Below are positions 1 through 10,990 of a stretch of DNA of 64,000 nt, one piece after another (position 1 is the first letter of the stretch; the number at the start of each line of letters is the position of its first letter). This DNA comes from Apoda limacodes (taxonomy: Eukaryota; Arthropoda; Insecta; Lepidoptera; Limacodidae): positions 6,850,001-6,914,000 of the forward strand of contig OX291562.1 in the NCBI GenBank assembly GCA_946406115.1, read 5' to 3'. The translations under genes and the position numbers were made by a program. Below the pieces are notes generated by a model. The model saw only the letters and a program-made list of their open reading frames with translations, did not search any database and was not told where the DNA came from.

Positions 1-429
1 CAATAGAGTTCTGTCAACAATTTCAATGACAGTTTTATTATTTTAAACAAAATATGTTAAAAAATAACCAAATACAGTAAAATTCTTATGATGCGTTGCC
101 GTACTGGTATTCATACTTACCTATTGTCTCCATTAGGAGCATATATAAGTTCAAAAACCTGCCCTAATGATATATTTTCAAATCGCTTTGTTTCTTGGGT
201 GTGGTTTATTTAGGTTTTCGATAAATAACTTATTCAGAGATAAATATTATTTTGATTTTAATGAGATATTGATTTTAAGACGTTAATATTTTATTTAAGT
301 ACCTTACAGGTCAGTCAACAAGTCTGAAACAGTCCACTGTCGAACATTGGACTTTCCCTATAAATGTCACCACACTCTGATAAAGTGTGGCCTCAGATCA
401 AATAAAAACTTTAAAAAATAAAACAGATA

Positions 430-757
430 CCACTTGTACAGTGGGATCTGTTCTGAGGAATTGTTCGAAACGATGCCCACGGCTACTTTCTACCATCGCT
501 CGCCATCGGCAGGGAATTATTCTCACACCTGAGAACCGAAATAGTCGTGTAAAGTGCGGTTTCAGAGAAACTTCCTCCCGCTTACGCTTGGGTTTGGAAT
601 GAGCTCCTTGCATAGGTTTTCTCCAAGAACTAAATTATTAGATTTTTGAAGGGTCGGTATCGCGCGAGTGATACCCCTGGTGTTGCAAGCGTCCATAGGC
701 TACGCTTACCATCAGGCGGGTCGTTAGCTTGTTTGCCACCTTACTGGTATAAAAAAG
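430..757 (+). mobile_element. CR1-like LINE, 3' fragment
   Basis: Aligns by eye to the last 330 bp of the 27304-30614 element. It covers the last conserved C-terminal coding block, the conserved segment with ATACCCCTGGTGTTGCAAGC, and the end GGTATAAAAAAG. It has several indels and substitutions, so it is an old 5'-truncated insertion. It lies downstream of NPFR on the opposite strand. Confidence 0.8.
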
Positions 758-1027
758 TGTTTTACCAAGTTCTTTGTTAGATCTTCTCATTTTTAATTTT
801 ATCCTGCAAAGGAACACCGGCCATAACCTTCTCCTTAGCTCACTAGACGACTTTAAACTGCTCAACAGGGATCAGGCCCATTGGCAATTATAGAACAGGA
901 CAGGCAAAACAAGAAACGCAAAAAAAAGGTTCAAATATTAACAAGTTGAATTAGAAGACACTGGGCAAGTCATATACGTCGCAGAACCGATAAAAAAAAA
1001 TGAAACAAGTGTTTTCAGATTAGGTAC

Positions 1028-1033
1028 TTTATT
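1028..1033 (-). terminator. Candidate poly(A) signal for NPFR
   Basis: Reads AATAAA on the minus strand, about 360 nt after the NPFR stop, and is the first such hexamer I noticed downstream. The region is AT-rich, so chance occurrence is possible. No other support. Confidence 0.3.
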
Positions 1034-1395
1034 TTCATATAAAAGAATCGAAGTCATAACCATTTTTTTTAATATTTCAAACATAAGTCTAAAATACAGT
1101 TACTTTGCGTTTTGGGCTCATTAAAACGCAAAGTAAAATATTTATGTTTGTGTACAATATGTTTAATAAAGTTGATATTTACAAAAATATGCTACGCACT
1201 CATTAAATTATATCATAAGTTATTATTCATAAATTCACAATTAACAACAAAAGTAAAAGTAACAAACGAGGAACTACGTACGTCACTGTGGTTATAGTAT
1301 AAAGAAAGTTTTTCATTTAGAATTGACACTTTAAACAGTCAAAAACTTTGCATTTCTAGATCGTTTGTTTTGTGCTATTTGCAGCAAGACTTTAG

Positions 1396-2061
1396 TCAGA
1401 AAATTTGTGAACATTGTGAAGTTTTTGTATGCTCTAAATGAGATAAGGCTGTCAACTCCGTGTCCATCTTTCTTTCGATTCGCGTACCTTTCTTTAACTG
1501 TCTTTTCTTGCGGCAACAACATAATATCTCCTCAAACTCTTTACGAAAGTTATCATTTAACCATCCATAAAGCACAGGATTTGAAACCGCACTTGACATT
1601 CCAAACATATGACAAATAGCATAAGTTATTGTCATAAGTTTCTCATCTGACATTTGTTCTGTACTAAAATCAGCCACTAAATTGAACACATTCAATGGTA
1701 ACCAACTAATAACGTATGTGACAGCAATCGCTATCAATATGGCTGGCGTTTTTCTTGTATTTCTTCTTCTTCCTCGTAATCTTCTGTGAATCTGAACATG
1801 TGCTATAACTACGACTAATACAGGAAGCAAATATTGAAATATTAAACTCAGTACTGAATATATCCCCCTTCCATTAGTGATGGGCCAGTCTTCTACGCAA
1901 AAACTCAAGGAATCCATACCAATGATACCTAATTTGTGTGTTTTGAGGGTTCTGAATTTATATAAAGGCGAGGCAAGAGTAAAGGCTGTTATCCAGATGA
2001 AAAGCATGGTGATGAGTGCTCCCATGGTCTGTAAGCCTGGACGCGTTGGGTAGACGATCAA
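1396..2061 (-). CDS. NPFR: NPF/NPY-like receptor, coding exon 3 (TM4-TM7 and C-tail)
   Basis: Last coding exon, 221 residues plus TGA (1398-1396), joined in phase 0 after a TTCGCAG acceptor. It reads DRYQ-LIVYPTR across the junction. Visible in order: TM4; second extracellular loop with conserved Cys197 in FCVEDWP, typical of NPY-family receptors; TM5; a basic third intracellular loop (RRLRGRRRNTRKT); TM6 with SWLPLN (261-266) in place of the more usual CWxP; TM7 with NPVLY (303-307); and helix 8 ending in a Cys triplet (323-325) likely to be palmitoylated. The tail is short. Whole product 363 aa, somewhat short for the family, consistent with a complete core or a missing extra N-terminus. 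Family knowledge: it binds neuropeptide F at the plasma membrane and couples to inhibitory G proteins in feeding and stress circuits. Function here is inferred from motifs. Confidence 0.88.
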   Translation of the reverse strand: MIVYPTRPGLQTMGALITMLFIWITAFTLASPLYKFRTLKTHKLGIIGMDSLSFCVEDWPITNGRGIYSVLSLIFQYLLPVLVVVIAHVQIHRRLRGRRRNTRKTPAILIAIAVTYVISWLPLNVFNLVADFSTEQMSDEKLMTITYAICHMFGMSSAVSNPVLYGWLNDNFRKEFEEILCCCRKKRQLKKGTRIERKMDTELTALSHLEHTKTSQCSQIF

Positions 2062-2155
2062 CTGCGAACAATAGTTAGTACATCTCGATTACATAAATAA
2101 TAGAGTTAACATTTACATATTATTATACAGGATCTCTAGGAACTACAATATGGGT

Positions 2156-2288
2156 TTATTTAAGAAGGGAGTGATTAGATTTTCAAAGGGTAACAAGGCA
2201 TGAGTAATAATACCCCTGGTGTTATAAGTGTCTATAGACTAGCATCACGCGGACCTTATGCTTGTTTGACACCTTGATTATACAAAAA
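2156..2288 (+). mobile_element. CR1-like LINE, short diverged 3' fragment
   Basis: About 130 bp matching the 3' tail of the CR1-like family (AATACCCCTGGTGTTATAAG ... GCTTGTTTGACACC) with many mismatches. It lies in NPFR intron 2, about 95 bp from exon 3, antisense to the gene. Confidence 0.7.
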
Positions 2289-2409
2289 TATAATAATTTA
2301 CATAATCTAAAGGTTATTTATCTATTTTTAGTAGGTACGTGTTAATTTGGTTCATAACAATAAATAGGTACTTCAGTAATAAACTGATAATGTAAAAATC
2401 AATATTAGC

Positions 2410-2600
2410 TGCGATTTGTTGACGGCATTGAGAGCTACAACCTCGCATATGCATTAAAATCGTTCTGTTCACCAAATGTAAACAATCAATATGGCCGATC
2501 ACTAATTTGACAGCATATTCACTGCTCTACCTCCTGAGCACGTGCAGCCAATGCGTTGAATGCGGTCCGGAAATCACGTCATAACGTATCTATTTTTGTT
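2410..2600 (+). repeat. Dispersed repeat, copy 1 of an inverted pair
   Basis: About 180 bp that recurs in reverse complement at 9520-9705. Shared blocks include GACGGCATTGAGAGCTAC, the TAAAATCGTT / ACAAATGTAAAC part, CTGCTCTACCTCC and ATGCGTTGAATGCG. Both copies are inside NPFR intron 2. Class unknown. Confidence 0.7.
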
Positions 2601-3194
2601 CAACAAAACGATTGAATATGCGTTTAAACAGCATTAAGCGCATTCTATGCGTATCTTGCTTGTCAACAAAACGCCCCCATTACACTACTATGAATGCATG
2701 AGTATATTATGAACCAAGACTATGATATGATAATATGAAAATGAAATTGTATTTTTCATTTTGCATACTCCGAAAGTACGCTTAAAGTTACCTACAACAA
2801 CGGAGGGTGTATACTATTCGTTTCTACAACAAACAATTTACCTTCCTGTAAAATTATTAAATATGACTTTAAACTTTTAATTTTATTTTCTTTCGCTAAA
2901 TTATTATTTGAATTCCATATACTTGAGCTAATAACATATTTACTTACCATTTTCAATTATAAAAAAAAAATACTGGCTAGTAAATTGCCACAGAAAAAGA
3001 ATTTCTTTATTCAATTGTTTTGTCAAATGTTAATTATTTACGTATAACTGAGATTTGTATTAAATAAATTCATCAGATTCAAATTGGATTTACCGCCTGA
3101 TTTCATTAGAGAATTAGCTAAAACGGTAAAGGAATCTAATTTGAATATTAACTTTTAATAGTTATTTTTCCAATATATATTTCTTACTAATCAG

Positions 3195-3320
3195 GTTTAT
3201 ATTTACTTTCCTTATATTCGAAATTAAACGCAGAGTGGTTGTTTACCGTGAGCGAAAGGACCTATTTAGGCACTCGAACTATTAGCAACCTCGCTATACG
3301 CTCGGCTCGTGCTTTAAACT
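3195..3320 (+). repeat. Unclassified interspersed repeat
   Basis: Shares a block around CACTCGAACTATTAGC, with the preceding ATTCGA and GTGAAAGGAC-like stretch, with 57755-57880. The first half also resembles 7895-7960. No terminal repeats or coding potential seen. Confidence 0.55.
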
Positions 3321-3419
3321 ATCTCTTTCTACTATTTCTACTACCTTCAATAGAAAGTTTCATTGCATAGTCGAAATTAGAGTTGCTGGCAAAATCTAGT
3401 ATTACTTAAATGTTAATCT

Positions 3420-3730
3420 ATGACTGTCAAAATGATACTGGCCACCAAACAGCGCTTCTACCTAGCGGACGCAATTTTAGTTTATAATCTGACTTCAAAA
3501 AAAGTAGGTTCTCAGTTTGACCCGTATGTTTGTATGTATTTATGTTTATCCGCGGTTATCTCACGTTTGGCTGAAGCGATTTTGATGCGGTTTTCCGAAA
3601 AGTATTTATTACATTCTGGAAAAGGTTTCGATATACAACAAATGGATACCCATGGTCCCATGGTCATCAGGTCGGGATATAGTGTTGGGAGCCTGGAGAA
3701 ATCAAGGGAACTCTTTAAATTTTCATAGGC
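3420..3730 (+). repeat. Unclassified interspersed repeat
   Basis: Contains AAAAGTAGGTTCTCAGTTTG followed by a CCGTATGTTTGTATG block, a layout I associate with abundant lepidopteran repeats. The 102-codon open frame here has no recognisable domain and I do not treat it as a gene. The following 3780-3970 segment resembles 7725-7890 (GTTTGAAGTTGG ... AGTGCATATTTTT ... GGTTGCTTTT), another dispersed pair. Confidence 0.4.
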
Positions 3731-5248
3731 ACAATTGAAGCGATTTTGGTATTTTTTAGTGTATGAAATAATAAGTCACTAAAAAGTAAAATAAAAACTT
3801 AACAAGAAGTTTGAAGTTGGCGTCGTGCAAGTGAACTGGTTTATAAACCTTTTCAAGGGATAGACACCAACTCTTAACTGTTATTTAGGTCAGAATTTTT
3901 AAAATAATTATTTTTAATTTTAAGTGCATATTTTTAAAGTCGGTTGCTGTTTTTGTTAAAAAGTATTTTTTTACTACCCGACTATGGGGAAAACTAAAAC
4001 GAGGAAGGTAGGTATATGTTTTAAACAGGTATGTATGTGTATTTACCTGTACACGCGAATCTTCTAAGCTACCAATCATAATTTTATAGAATATGAGGTA
4101 CCGTTAGAAGCGTCTTAATTATCCTCTGGTAGGTTATGTGACGTCACACTAAGTTCAATATGGCTCCAACTAAAGGACATAAAGTCCTGTTAGAATTTTA
4201 GAATATACTGTGATGGATATATAATGAAAAGGTTAAATAAGCAAATTAAAAAATTAAACATTTGACTAGCTGTTGCTCGCTGCTTTGTTTGCATTCATTT
4301 TAATTTTACACCTCGAAATAAATAAAATAAAAAGAAACACGTTGTGTTTGATTATGAAGTCAGGTTTTAATTTGTTAAACTTCACTTGTCTTTAGGTAGG
4401 ATAGTTATCGTTTTTTTTACCACTATGGTGGCAATCAAGTTATTGCGCCTTATGGCAAGCGGTTACCGGTATGGGATGGTTTACAATTCAAAACTTGGGA
4501 CAGAATAATATACCCCATTTGCAAGTTTCTGACAAACTGTAAGAAGTAAGTCCTGACTTAGTCAGAGGAAATTATTAATTAATAGAACACTTCTGATCAT
4601 GTCTATTAGCAGTTTATTTGATTTTTGTAATAGGTTATTTTTAATTCGTGCAGACTAATGACAACCTCTTCTCTGTAGAGTGTTGCCAGAAACACAAAAA
4701 CAGGTTGCGTTCGGAACCAAGGTGCGGCCCCGATAGCAACAGTACAAAACACATATATATCAGTATTTAGATACTTTCTAAGTTAAATTTAACACATTGA
4801 AAAGTAAATATATGTTGTAGTCATTCCACAAAAATCTGATAAGAATAAATCCATCTTCATAAAAACAGACTCATAAAAAATTGCTATAAAGAATTGTTTA
4901 CGTCAGTCACCAGAAACCAATAACAAATTACGTACTCTGATTGCGTGAAATAAAACATTTAATAAAGTAAAGATTAATGTTTCCTTTGACAAAGTTTGTC
5001 TTACTTTTATGCCTTAGCTGTTGTACGCAAAGAAACAGGCCTCTCATTGGTGATGGTTGTTGTGTTAGAAGACACATGACTGTCAGGATTTTAAAGGTCT
5101 CTGTCTTGGCCTAACGAGAAGTGTCATATTATGTACTCTTCGAAATACATTGAAGCTCAGAAGTTACCAAGCTCACCCAACTAGCTCCACGTCCCTATAA
5201 ATGGATAATCCAGGAGCTAATGGCCTAGTTAGACGATATTAATAAACA

Positions 5249-5293
5249 CTAAATTAAGCAACATCGGACGTCACCAGTCATAAGGGTGACCAT
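5249..5293 (+). repeat. 5S rRNA-like scrap (box A/C region)
   Basis: Reads TAAGCAACATCGGACG then CAGTCATAAGGGTGACC, a diverged match to the internal promoter region of insect 5S rRNA. Only about 45 bp are recognisable. Probably a remnant of a 5S-derived SINE or pseudogene, not a functional gene. Confidence 0.4.
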
Positions 5294-5543
5294 TTAATCT
5301 GATCTAGACCTCCTTTAGTGTATCCCGATTCTCACAACTTAGACTTTTGAGGCGAGAGTTAATAGACATTATTAAGTTTGTGTGTACCATCCTCGACTGT
5401 ATCGTCACTTTTCATCAGGTGAGATGCAGTCAAACGTACTTTAATTTATACTAATATAATCTAATAGCACATTTTTCAAACTCTTTTGTGCGTGTCGAAG
5501 GCACTCTAAACTGTCGATCTTGACTGTAATAACCTACAGCAGG

Positions 5544-6230
5544 TAGGGTTGCCAGGTTTTTAAACCGAAAAGCCGGACAAACCAGTCAGTTTAGCCGGAC
5601 ATTTGGGTAAAATATAAAAGATAAAAAAATAAATAAATAATAAGTTAATACACAACAAATTTTTGAAAAAGTGAAACAAGATTTTAGTATCATTTACCAT
5701 AAAATCTTCTTAAATTCTAATGAAACAACAATACAATTTAATGAATCATTCTTCTTTATTATTATAATTTTTAATATTCATTACAATATTAATTTCAATA
5801 GTAGTTAGCAGTACCATAAAGTAATTTAATATTTTTGGTTGGCAGACACCTGCTTTAAAAGTTCATTTTCCTTTACAATTGTGTTATAAAACTCATTACT
5901 ATGTAAATTTTTAAAATAAAATTGTAAAACTAACAGTGGCTATAGTGTCAACATGTAATTTGTTGCGTTCTTTTGACTTTTCATCATTTGCATTATGACC
6001 CGGAATGGAAAAATAATATTGACGAATGAAATGAGAAGCATTATGTATTACTAATCGATTTAAAATAGTCTAGGCATTTTTGATGCCTTAATAGCTTCTT
6101 AAAATCATCATATTCCTTTTTACTGCCCAAAAATGATCAAATTTAAAAAGCTTAACAAAAGCCGGATAGGCCACACACGCAACAAAAAGCCTGACTGTGT
6201 CCGGCTTTATCCGGACGCCTGGCAACCCTA
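5544..6230. mobile_element. hAT-type non-autonomous element (MITE)
   Basis: A 687-bp block bounded by the inverted ends TAGGGTTGCCAGG and CCTGGCAACCCTA, with subterminal GCCGGAC motifs near both ends. It is flanked by imperfect 8-bp direct repeats ACAGCAGG (5536-5543) and ACTGCATG (6231-6238), 6 of 8 matching. TIR form and 8-bp duplication fit the hAT superfamily. The interior is AT-rich and non-coding, so any transposase must come in trans. Sits in NPFR intron 2. Confidence 0.65.
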
Positions 6231-7559
6231 ACTGCATGCCAAAAAAATTCTGACAGTCGAGTGACAACTACATAGATCCAAAACGTTTCCCAATTCTCCA
6301 TAAGCCAGCATTATAGACTACGGCCTAAGCCACTTTTATTTAAGATGGGGCCTGTGCCCTGTAGCAGGAAAAAACAATGGCTAAGGCAACATAGTTAATC
6401 AGGTTAATAACTACGATGTTATTATGACCCTTAAAATAATCTGGTTAGGCAATTCATTATGAGCGTGATTCTGCAATTTTAGTATATATGTTTTATACCA
6501 CGGTTTGTTATATCTACTTGATATGTGTGCTGAAATATGAATATCGTGTTTGATAGTTAGCAGACATTGAATGTCTGTTTTTAAACTGATTATATTAATT
6601 ACAGTAATATATTGGAGCATCTGTTATTTGTAAATTACCTCACAATTTGGCGCATATTTCATAATGTAATGGTCAGGTTATTTTAACACATGTTTTTATA
6701 TCGAATAGCGTCACATGTTATTAGAATATCTATCTTTATTCTATATCTTTACATAGAATAAAACAAAGTCGCTTCTTGCCTATCTGTAGTGATGTACGCT
6801 TATTTTAAATGCGGTTGTTATCGACAGAAAGATCGATAGTTTAATATTGTTTTGAGTTAATTTGTTGAAATATGACGATAGTTGTTAATGATATCGGAAA
6901 AATCATGCAGACCGGGACCTTTTTTCATACATTTGTAACAGATGGTGGTTTTAGTTGGTTTATCGATATACACATATCCGGGTTCCATACATTTCTAATA
7001 GATGGCTGTGAAAGTTAGTTTATTGACGTAAATATGTCTGGATTGGTTAAGTATCTAATAGACATCCGTGCGGTTGGAGCCGTGGGATTATTTTACCCCT
7101 TTGTTGTAACTTTAAGGGCAGAACAACGTCTGCCGGGTCAGCTAGTATATTTATAAAAAATGACTGACTGACTAACAGACAGATATAAACGCACAGCCGA
7201 AAGTGGGTGAAGAGACTTGAAATTTTGTACAGAGGTTTCTTTTTACAAATAAATCAAAACTTATGGGTACTTCCCGTTGTCCTTTAATCATGAAATTTGA
7301 CACGAAGCAAGATCTTAAATAATAAATGTAGGAAAAATCCAAAACTGATAATTAAGACATAAACCTGTAAGACTTGATCTCATGATGAAAGAACTATCTT
7401 CATGTAATAATTTGTAGGGAACTCTCAGTGCGTGAGCCAGACTCGCACTTGGTTTTTTTTTATTAGTCAATTAGCTTCTGTCCTCGGTTCCACCCGCCCT
7501 AAATTCGATTATCAGAGTAGGATTTCAACGGAAACTTCTTAATTATAGAAAAATAAAAC

Positions 7560-7700
7560 CGACTCACATTCGACATTTTCAATTAGTCAATGTCCCTTCT
7601 GGGGCTCAAACTATCTCCATGCCAAATTTTATCTCCATCGGTACAGCGGTTTAAGCGTGAAGTGGTAACAGACAGACAGAGTTACTTTCGCAGTAATTAC
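7560..7700 (-). repeat. Lepidopteran-type interspersed repeat
   Basis: Contains GGGGCTCAAACTATCTCCATG and CGGTACAGCGGTTTAAGCG, then an AACAGACAGACAGA / ACTTTCGC end. Related copies lie at 39655-39835 (minus) and 38285-38525 (plus). Unclassified; no coding capacity. Confidence 0.55.
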
Positions 7701-9519
7701 TGATTTCCAAAATTCTGATCTGAATTACAGTTTGAAGTTGGTAGCATGCAAGTGTGTTATAAAATTTTCGTTCATAGGCACCGACTTCAAATTGTAATTT
7801 AGATCAGTTTTTTGGCAATAAGTAATTGTTTTTACCTTTATAGTGCATATTTTTGTGGCCGGTTGCTTTTTTTTTTGTTTAAAAGTCTTTACCTATATTT
7901 AGCTTGTGTTTACTTTCTCATATTCGAAATGGAAAGTAGATTGTTTAATTCGGGTAAAAGGCTCATTTTTTTTAATTCTTTGTGACGAATGTCACTTTAT
8001 TTCTCGTTTACTAAATTACCATACTCCATACTCGTAACAAAATTTTGTACAATCATCACCATAAACTACGGTTCACCAGTTCCAAATTAACATCAATTTA
8101 TTTTTTTTATGCAAAAGGTTAAGTTTTAAATACACTACATTATTATGGGACCACCTAGGAAGTATATACGTTCTTAAAAAAAAAAAGGTTATTTCGAATC
8201 GGTCCAGGCGTCTTCGAGTAATCGGGGAACATACATAAAAAAAAAATCCAAAGAATTGAAAACCTTCCTTCTTTTTTGAAGTCAGTTAAAATCCTTTGAA
8301 GCGGGTAGTCAAAGGTATTCCATAACAGCTTGAGATTCTTTTCTAATTAAACCAGGCGTTAAATTCATTTCAGATCCACTTGAAAAACTCATTTCATTAG
8401 GTACCTACAATTTAATTCGGTTCAACTTTCTTAGAATTTGCACTTAACATTCTTTTCCTATTAATTTTACGCGCAATATTTTTCAAGCGCCATAATGCCA
8501 GCCAGTATTTTTGAGTTGTAGTTATTGTTTATTGATGAAAAGAAGTTACTATTATAATTTTTTTTTTTTAAACTTGTTATGATCAAACAAGTTTTGCAGT
8601 AGTAGTAAACCACATATCTGGTGTATCAGATATCTCAAATAACATAACAAATCAAAAATCTACAGCCAAGTTAATAATAAATATACCTAGTATTACTATT
8701 GGACTGACTGCTTAATATGACTGATTTTTTCTTTGTTTACCTTTCGTCCCTTGGGCCGATGTTCAGTACTTCCCACCCGCTTTTTAGAAAAAAAATGCTT
8801 TAATTTCAGAGTATGAAAGTTAAAAAAACAATTTCACTTGAAGTCAATAAATTGTATATTACTAAGCACAAAACTTGACAATATTTGTTTGCAAAAGTAA
8901 TCATGTATCATTTGATTGTTTTTGCTTAATTCAATGTAGAGTTTATAAAAATTGCTATGTTTCTAATAGGAATGTGCTAGATTTTAGTACATCGTCTTTA
9001 TTTAATTAAAGTTTTAAGTGCAACAAAGAGATTTGAGCAGGCTAAGGAAGGTAAAAATAAGTGCATAAAGGAGCATAGTTATTTAATAGTAGCCAACTGG
9101 TATACCACCAAATTGACATTATTTGCCTCTTAATGCAAAGCTTATTTTAAAAATGTACTACTTAGAAATTACACTAGTCAAATGATACTTTTATAGGACG
9201 TTTTGTATTGTTACTTGAACACCTCTATGAGTTTCAGTTGGCTTTTTTGCTACAAAAAGAAGAATGGCAGATAAAACTTACATATTTATACTTACTAGAA
9301 ATATTAAAAAAACATTCTAAATTTAGCTTTTGACTAGTGTAGGCTATATAGAACATTATTAAACTAAGATTTGTAAAAAATTGTATATTCACTCTTTTCT
9401 CTACTTTCATCAGTTCAAAATCAAACTTTATAAGTAATGAAGTCTTACTACCATAGACTAATGTGCTAAATGCATAGCAAAGTTAAATAGTTAACTAAGT
9501 GCACATTCGATTGCTTTGT

Positions 9520-9705
9520 TCATTAAAATAAATGCGCTATGACGTCACTGCCGGTTCGCATTCAACGCATGGGCTGCACATCCTCGGGAGGTAGAGCAGT
9601 GGATGCGCGGTCAAATAGTGAACGGCCAAATTGTTTGTTTACATTTGTTGAACAAAACGATTTTAATGCCATGCGATGTCGTAGCTCTCAATGCCGTCAG
9701 CAAAA
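9520..9705 (-). repeat. Dispersed repeat, copy 2 of an inverted pair
   Basis: Reverse-complement partner of 2410-2600, with similarity over roughly 180 bp interrupted by small differences. It lies about 400 bp from NPFR exon 2. The arms could pair in the pre-mRNA across about 7 kb. Confidence 0.7.
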
Positions 9706-9933
9706 CGTAGCTTAAATTAAACACTATGTTTGAATTTAGTAAAACCAATCATTATTACTTTTACCAATAAATTTTGTTGAGTTGTATGCTAAGTAATTTA
9801 AGATTTGTTGACTTATTTAAGTGGAAACGTTTCCATTTTAGCTTAAGACGACTGTAAACTTTCGAAGCGCTGAAGTTTTTTTATACATTTTTTTGGAAAG
9901 TCAAAATTTGGGTGAATCTGTTGAATATCATTT

Positions 9934-10054
9934 TTTTTTTGCCACTAATTTGGCAAACAAACACACGGTCCGCCTGATGGTAAGCGGTCACCGTGGCCTA
10001 TGGATGCTTGTAACACCAGGGTATCACTCGCGTGCTGCTTAATTATTGAAAGGT
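9934..10054 (-). mobile_element. CR1-like LINE, 3' fragment
   Basis: About 120 bp of the family's 3' tail on the minus strand, starting from an oligo(T) at 9931 (the poly(A) end). Shared blocks are TTTGGCAAACAA, CCGCCTGATGGTAAGCGGTC and ACCAGGGTATCACTCGCG. In the same sense as NPFR, about 57 bp from the exon 2 donor. Confidence 0.8.
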
Positions 10055-10110
10055 ATCCAAACTGTCTATTTGTGCATACAAATTAATAAAAAAATAATTG
10101 ACATATATAC

Positions 10111-10344
10111 CTGATACCTGTCCAAGGCAATTGCAGTAATAGATATCGTAGAAACAAATATTGATATGGCCTGTATCGCACCACAGGCTTTGCAGAGACT
10201 TGGCCAATCTGGTAAAGGCCAATGTTTGGTCAAAAGCTCCATAAGAGTGAGGGGTGTTCCAACACAACACACAAAGGCATCGGACACAGCTAGGTTTACT
10301 ATGAACATATTTCTTGCTGTCCTCATTACTGGTTTACGTACTAC
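10111..10344 (-). CDS. NPFR: NPF/NPY-like receptor, coding exon 2 (TM2-TM3, DRY)
   Basis: Second coding exon, 78 codons, phase 0 on both sides (residues 65-142). A TTTCAG acceptor precedes GTA-GTA, giving the join LS-VVRKPVMRTARNM. It carries TM2 (NLAVSDAFVCCVGTPLTL), the first extracellular loop with Trp and the conserved TM3 cysteine (residue 115 in SLCKACG), then TM3. It ends in the G-protein-coupling motif DRYQ (139-142), immediately followed by the donor GTATAT at 10110-10105. The TM2 and DRYQ context is that of the NPF/NPY receptor subfamily; short-NPF and RYamide receptors have a different residue after DRY or DRF. A CR1-like 3' fragment ends about 60 bp downstream of this donor. Confidence 0.85.
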
Positions 10345-10639
10345 CTGAAACAATCCGCAAAAATAAAAAAAATTAGAAATCTGAAGAAAAAAAAATTATC
10401 TTACACGCGTATATCTAAGCTGTCAAACTAGTTTAAGTTAAAAATCACTGCCTGACTGCGTAAATACCCAAATAAAATTAAAAAAAAAACATATTTTAAT
10501 TATCGTTTAGGGTAACTAGGTTTATACTGACTTTTTATACTATATAATAAATATAATCTAATCAAACATGTATACAACATGATTATCTCAGTAAAAATAA
10601 AAAATTAAAAATTAATAATTAACTAAAATAAAAACTATA

Positions 10640-10990
10640 AATAAAAAACCAGTTCCAAGTTGACCTGATGAGGCAGTGTACCTATAAGGCTGGCAGTATT
10701 TCCTCGTTGAATTGCAACGAAATGCGTTGGATTCTTTGAGCTGAATAACTGCCAGCCCACCTGTCGTGAGACACATAGACTGAACGTTTGGAAATTTCTT
10801 TCAACAAAAGATGAATCCCTGGCGATCATGGCCCCAAACTTTCAACCGCAAACGGCTCTAAAATATAACTATTACTGAGAACCTGTAACCAAAGCCCTGA
10901 ATCCCATGTGGAAGCTGCCAAAAGACAAGCACGATCTGCAGAAATCACAGCCGTTTCCAAAATAATTTTTCGGTTCAATTCGCAAAGCGT
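10640..10990 (-). pseudogene. Degenerate retroelement-type C-terminal remnant
   Basis: On the minus strand, broken frames yield phrases such as ADRACLLAASTWDSGLWLQV, EPFAVESLGP and AIQRGNTASLIGTLP. These resemble a conserved C-terminal block I have seen in retrotransposon-encoded proteins. Frameshifts separate the phrases, so no product is expected. Exact family not recognised. Confidence 0.4.

Larger units (their letters stand above)
2062..10110 (-). other. NPFR intron 2
   Basis: GTATAT...GCAG intron of 8,049 bp with no host exon visible on either strand. It holds CR1-like fragments near both ends, an inverted pair of a dispersed repeat (2410-2600 and 9520-9705), a hAT-type MITE (5544-6230), a 5S-rRNA-like scrap (5249-5293) and several unclassified interspersed repeats. 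The rest is AT-rich sequence in which I see nothing. Confidence 0.75.

Noticed and set aside
3420..3728. 102-codon frame as a small gene
   Set aside because: It lies in an interspersed repeat within an NPFR intron, and its translation shows no recognisable domain.
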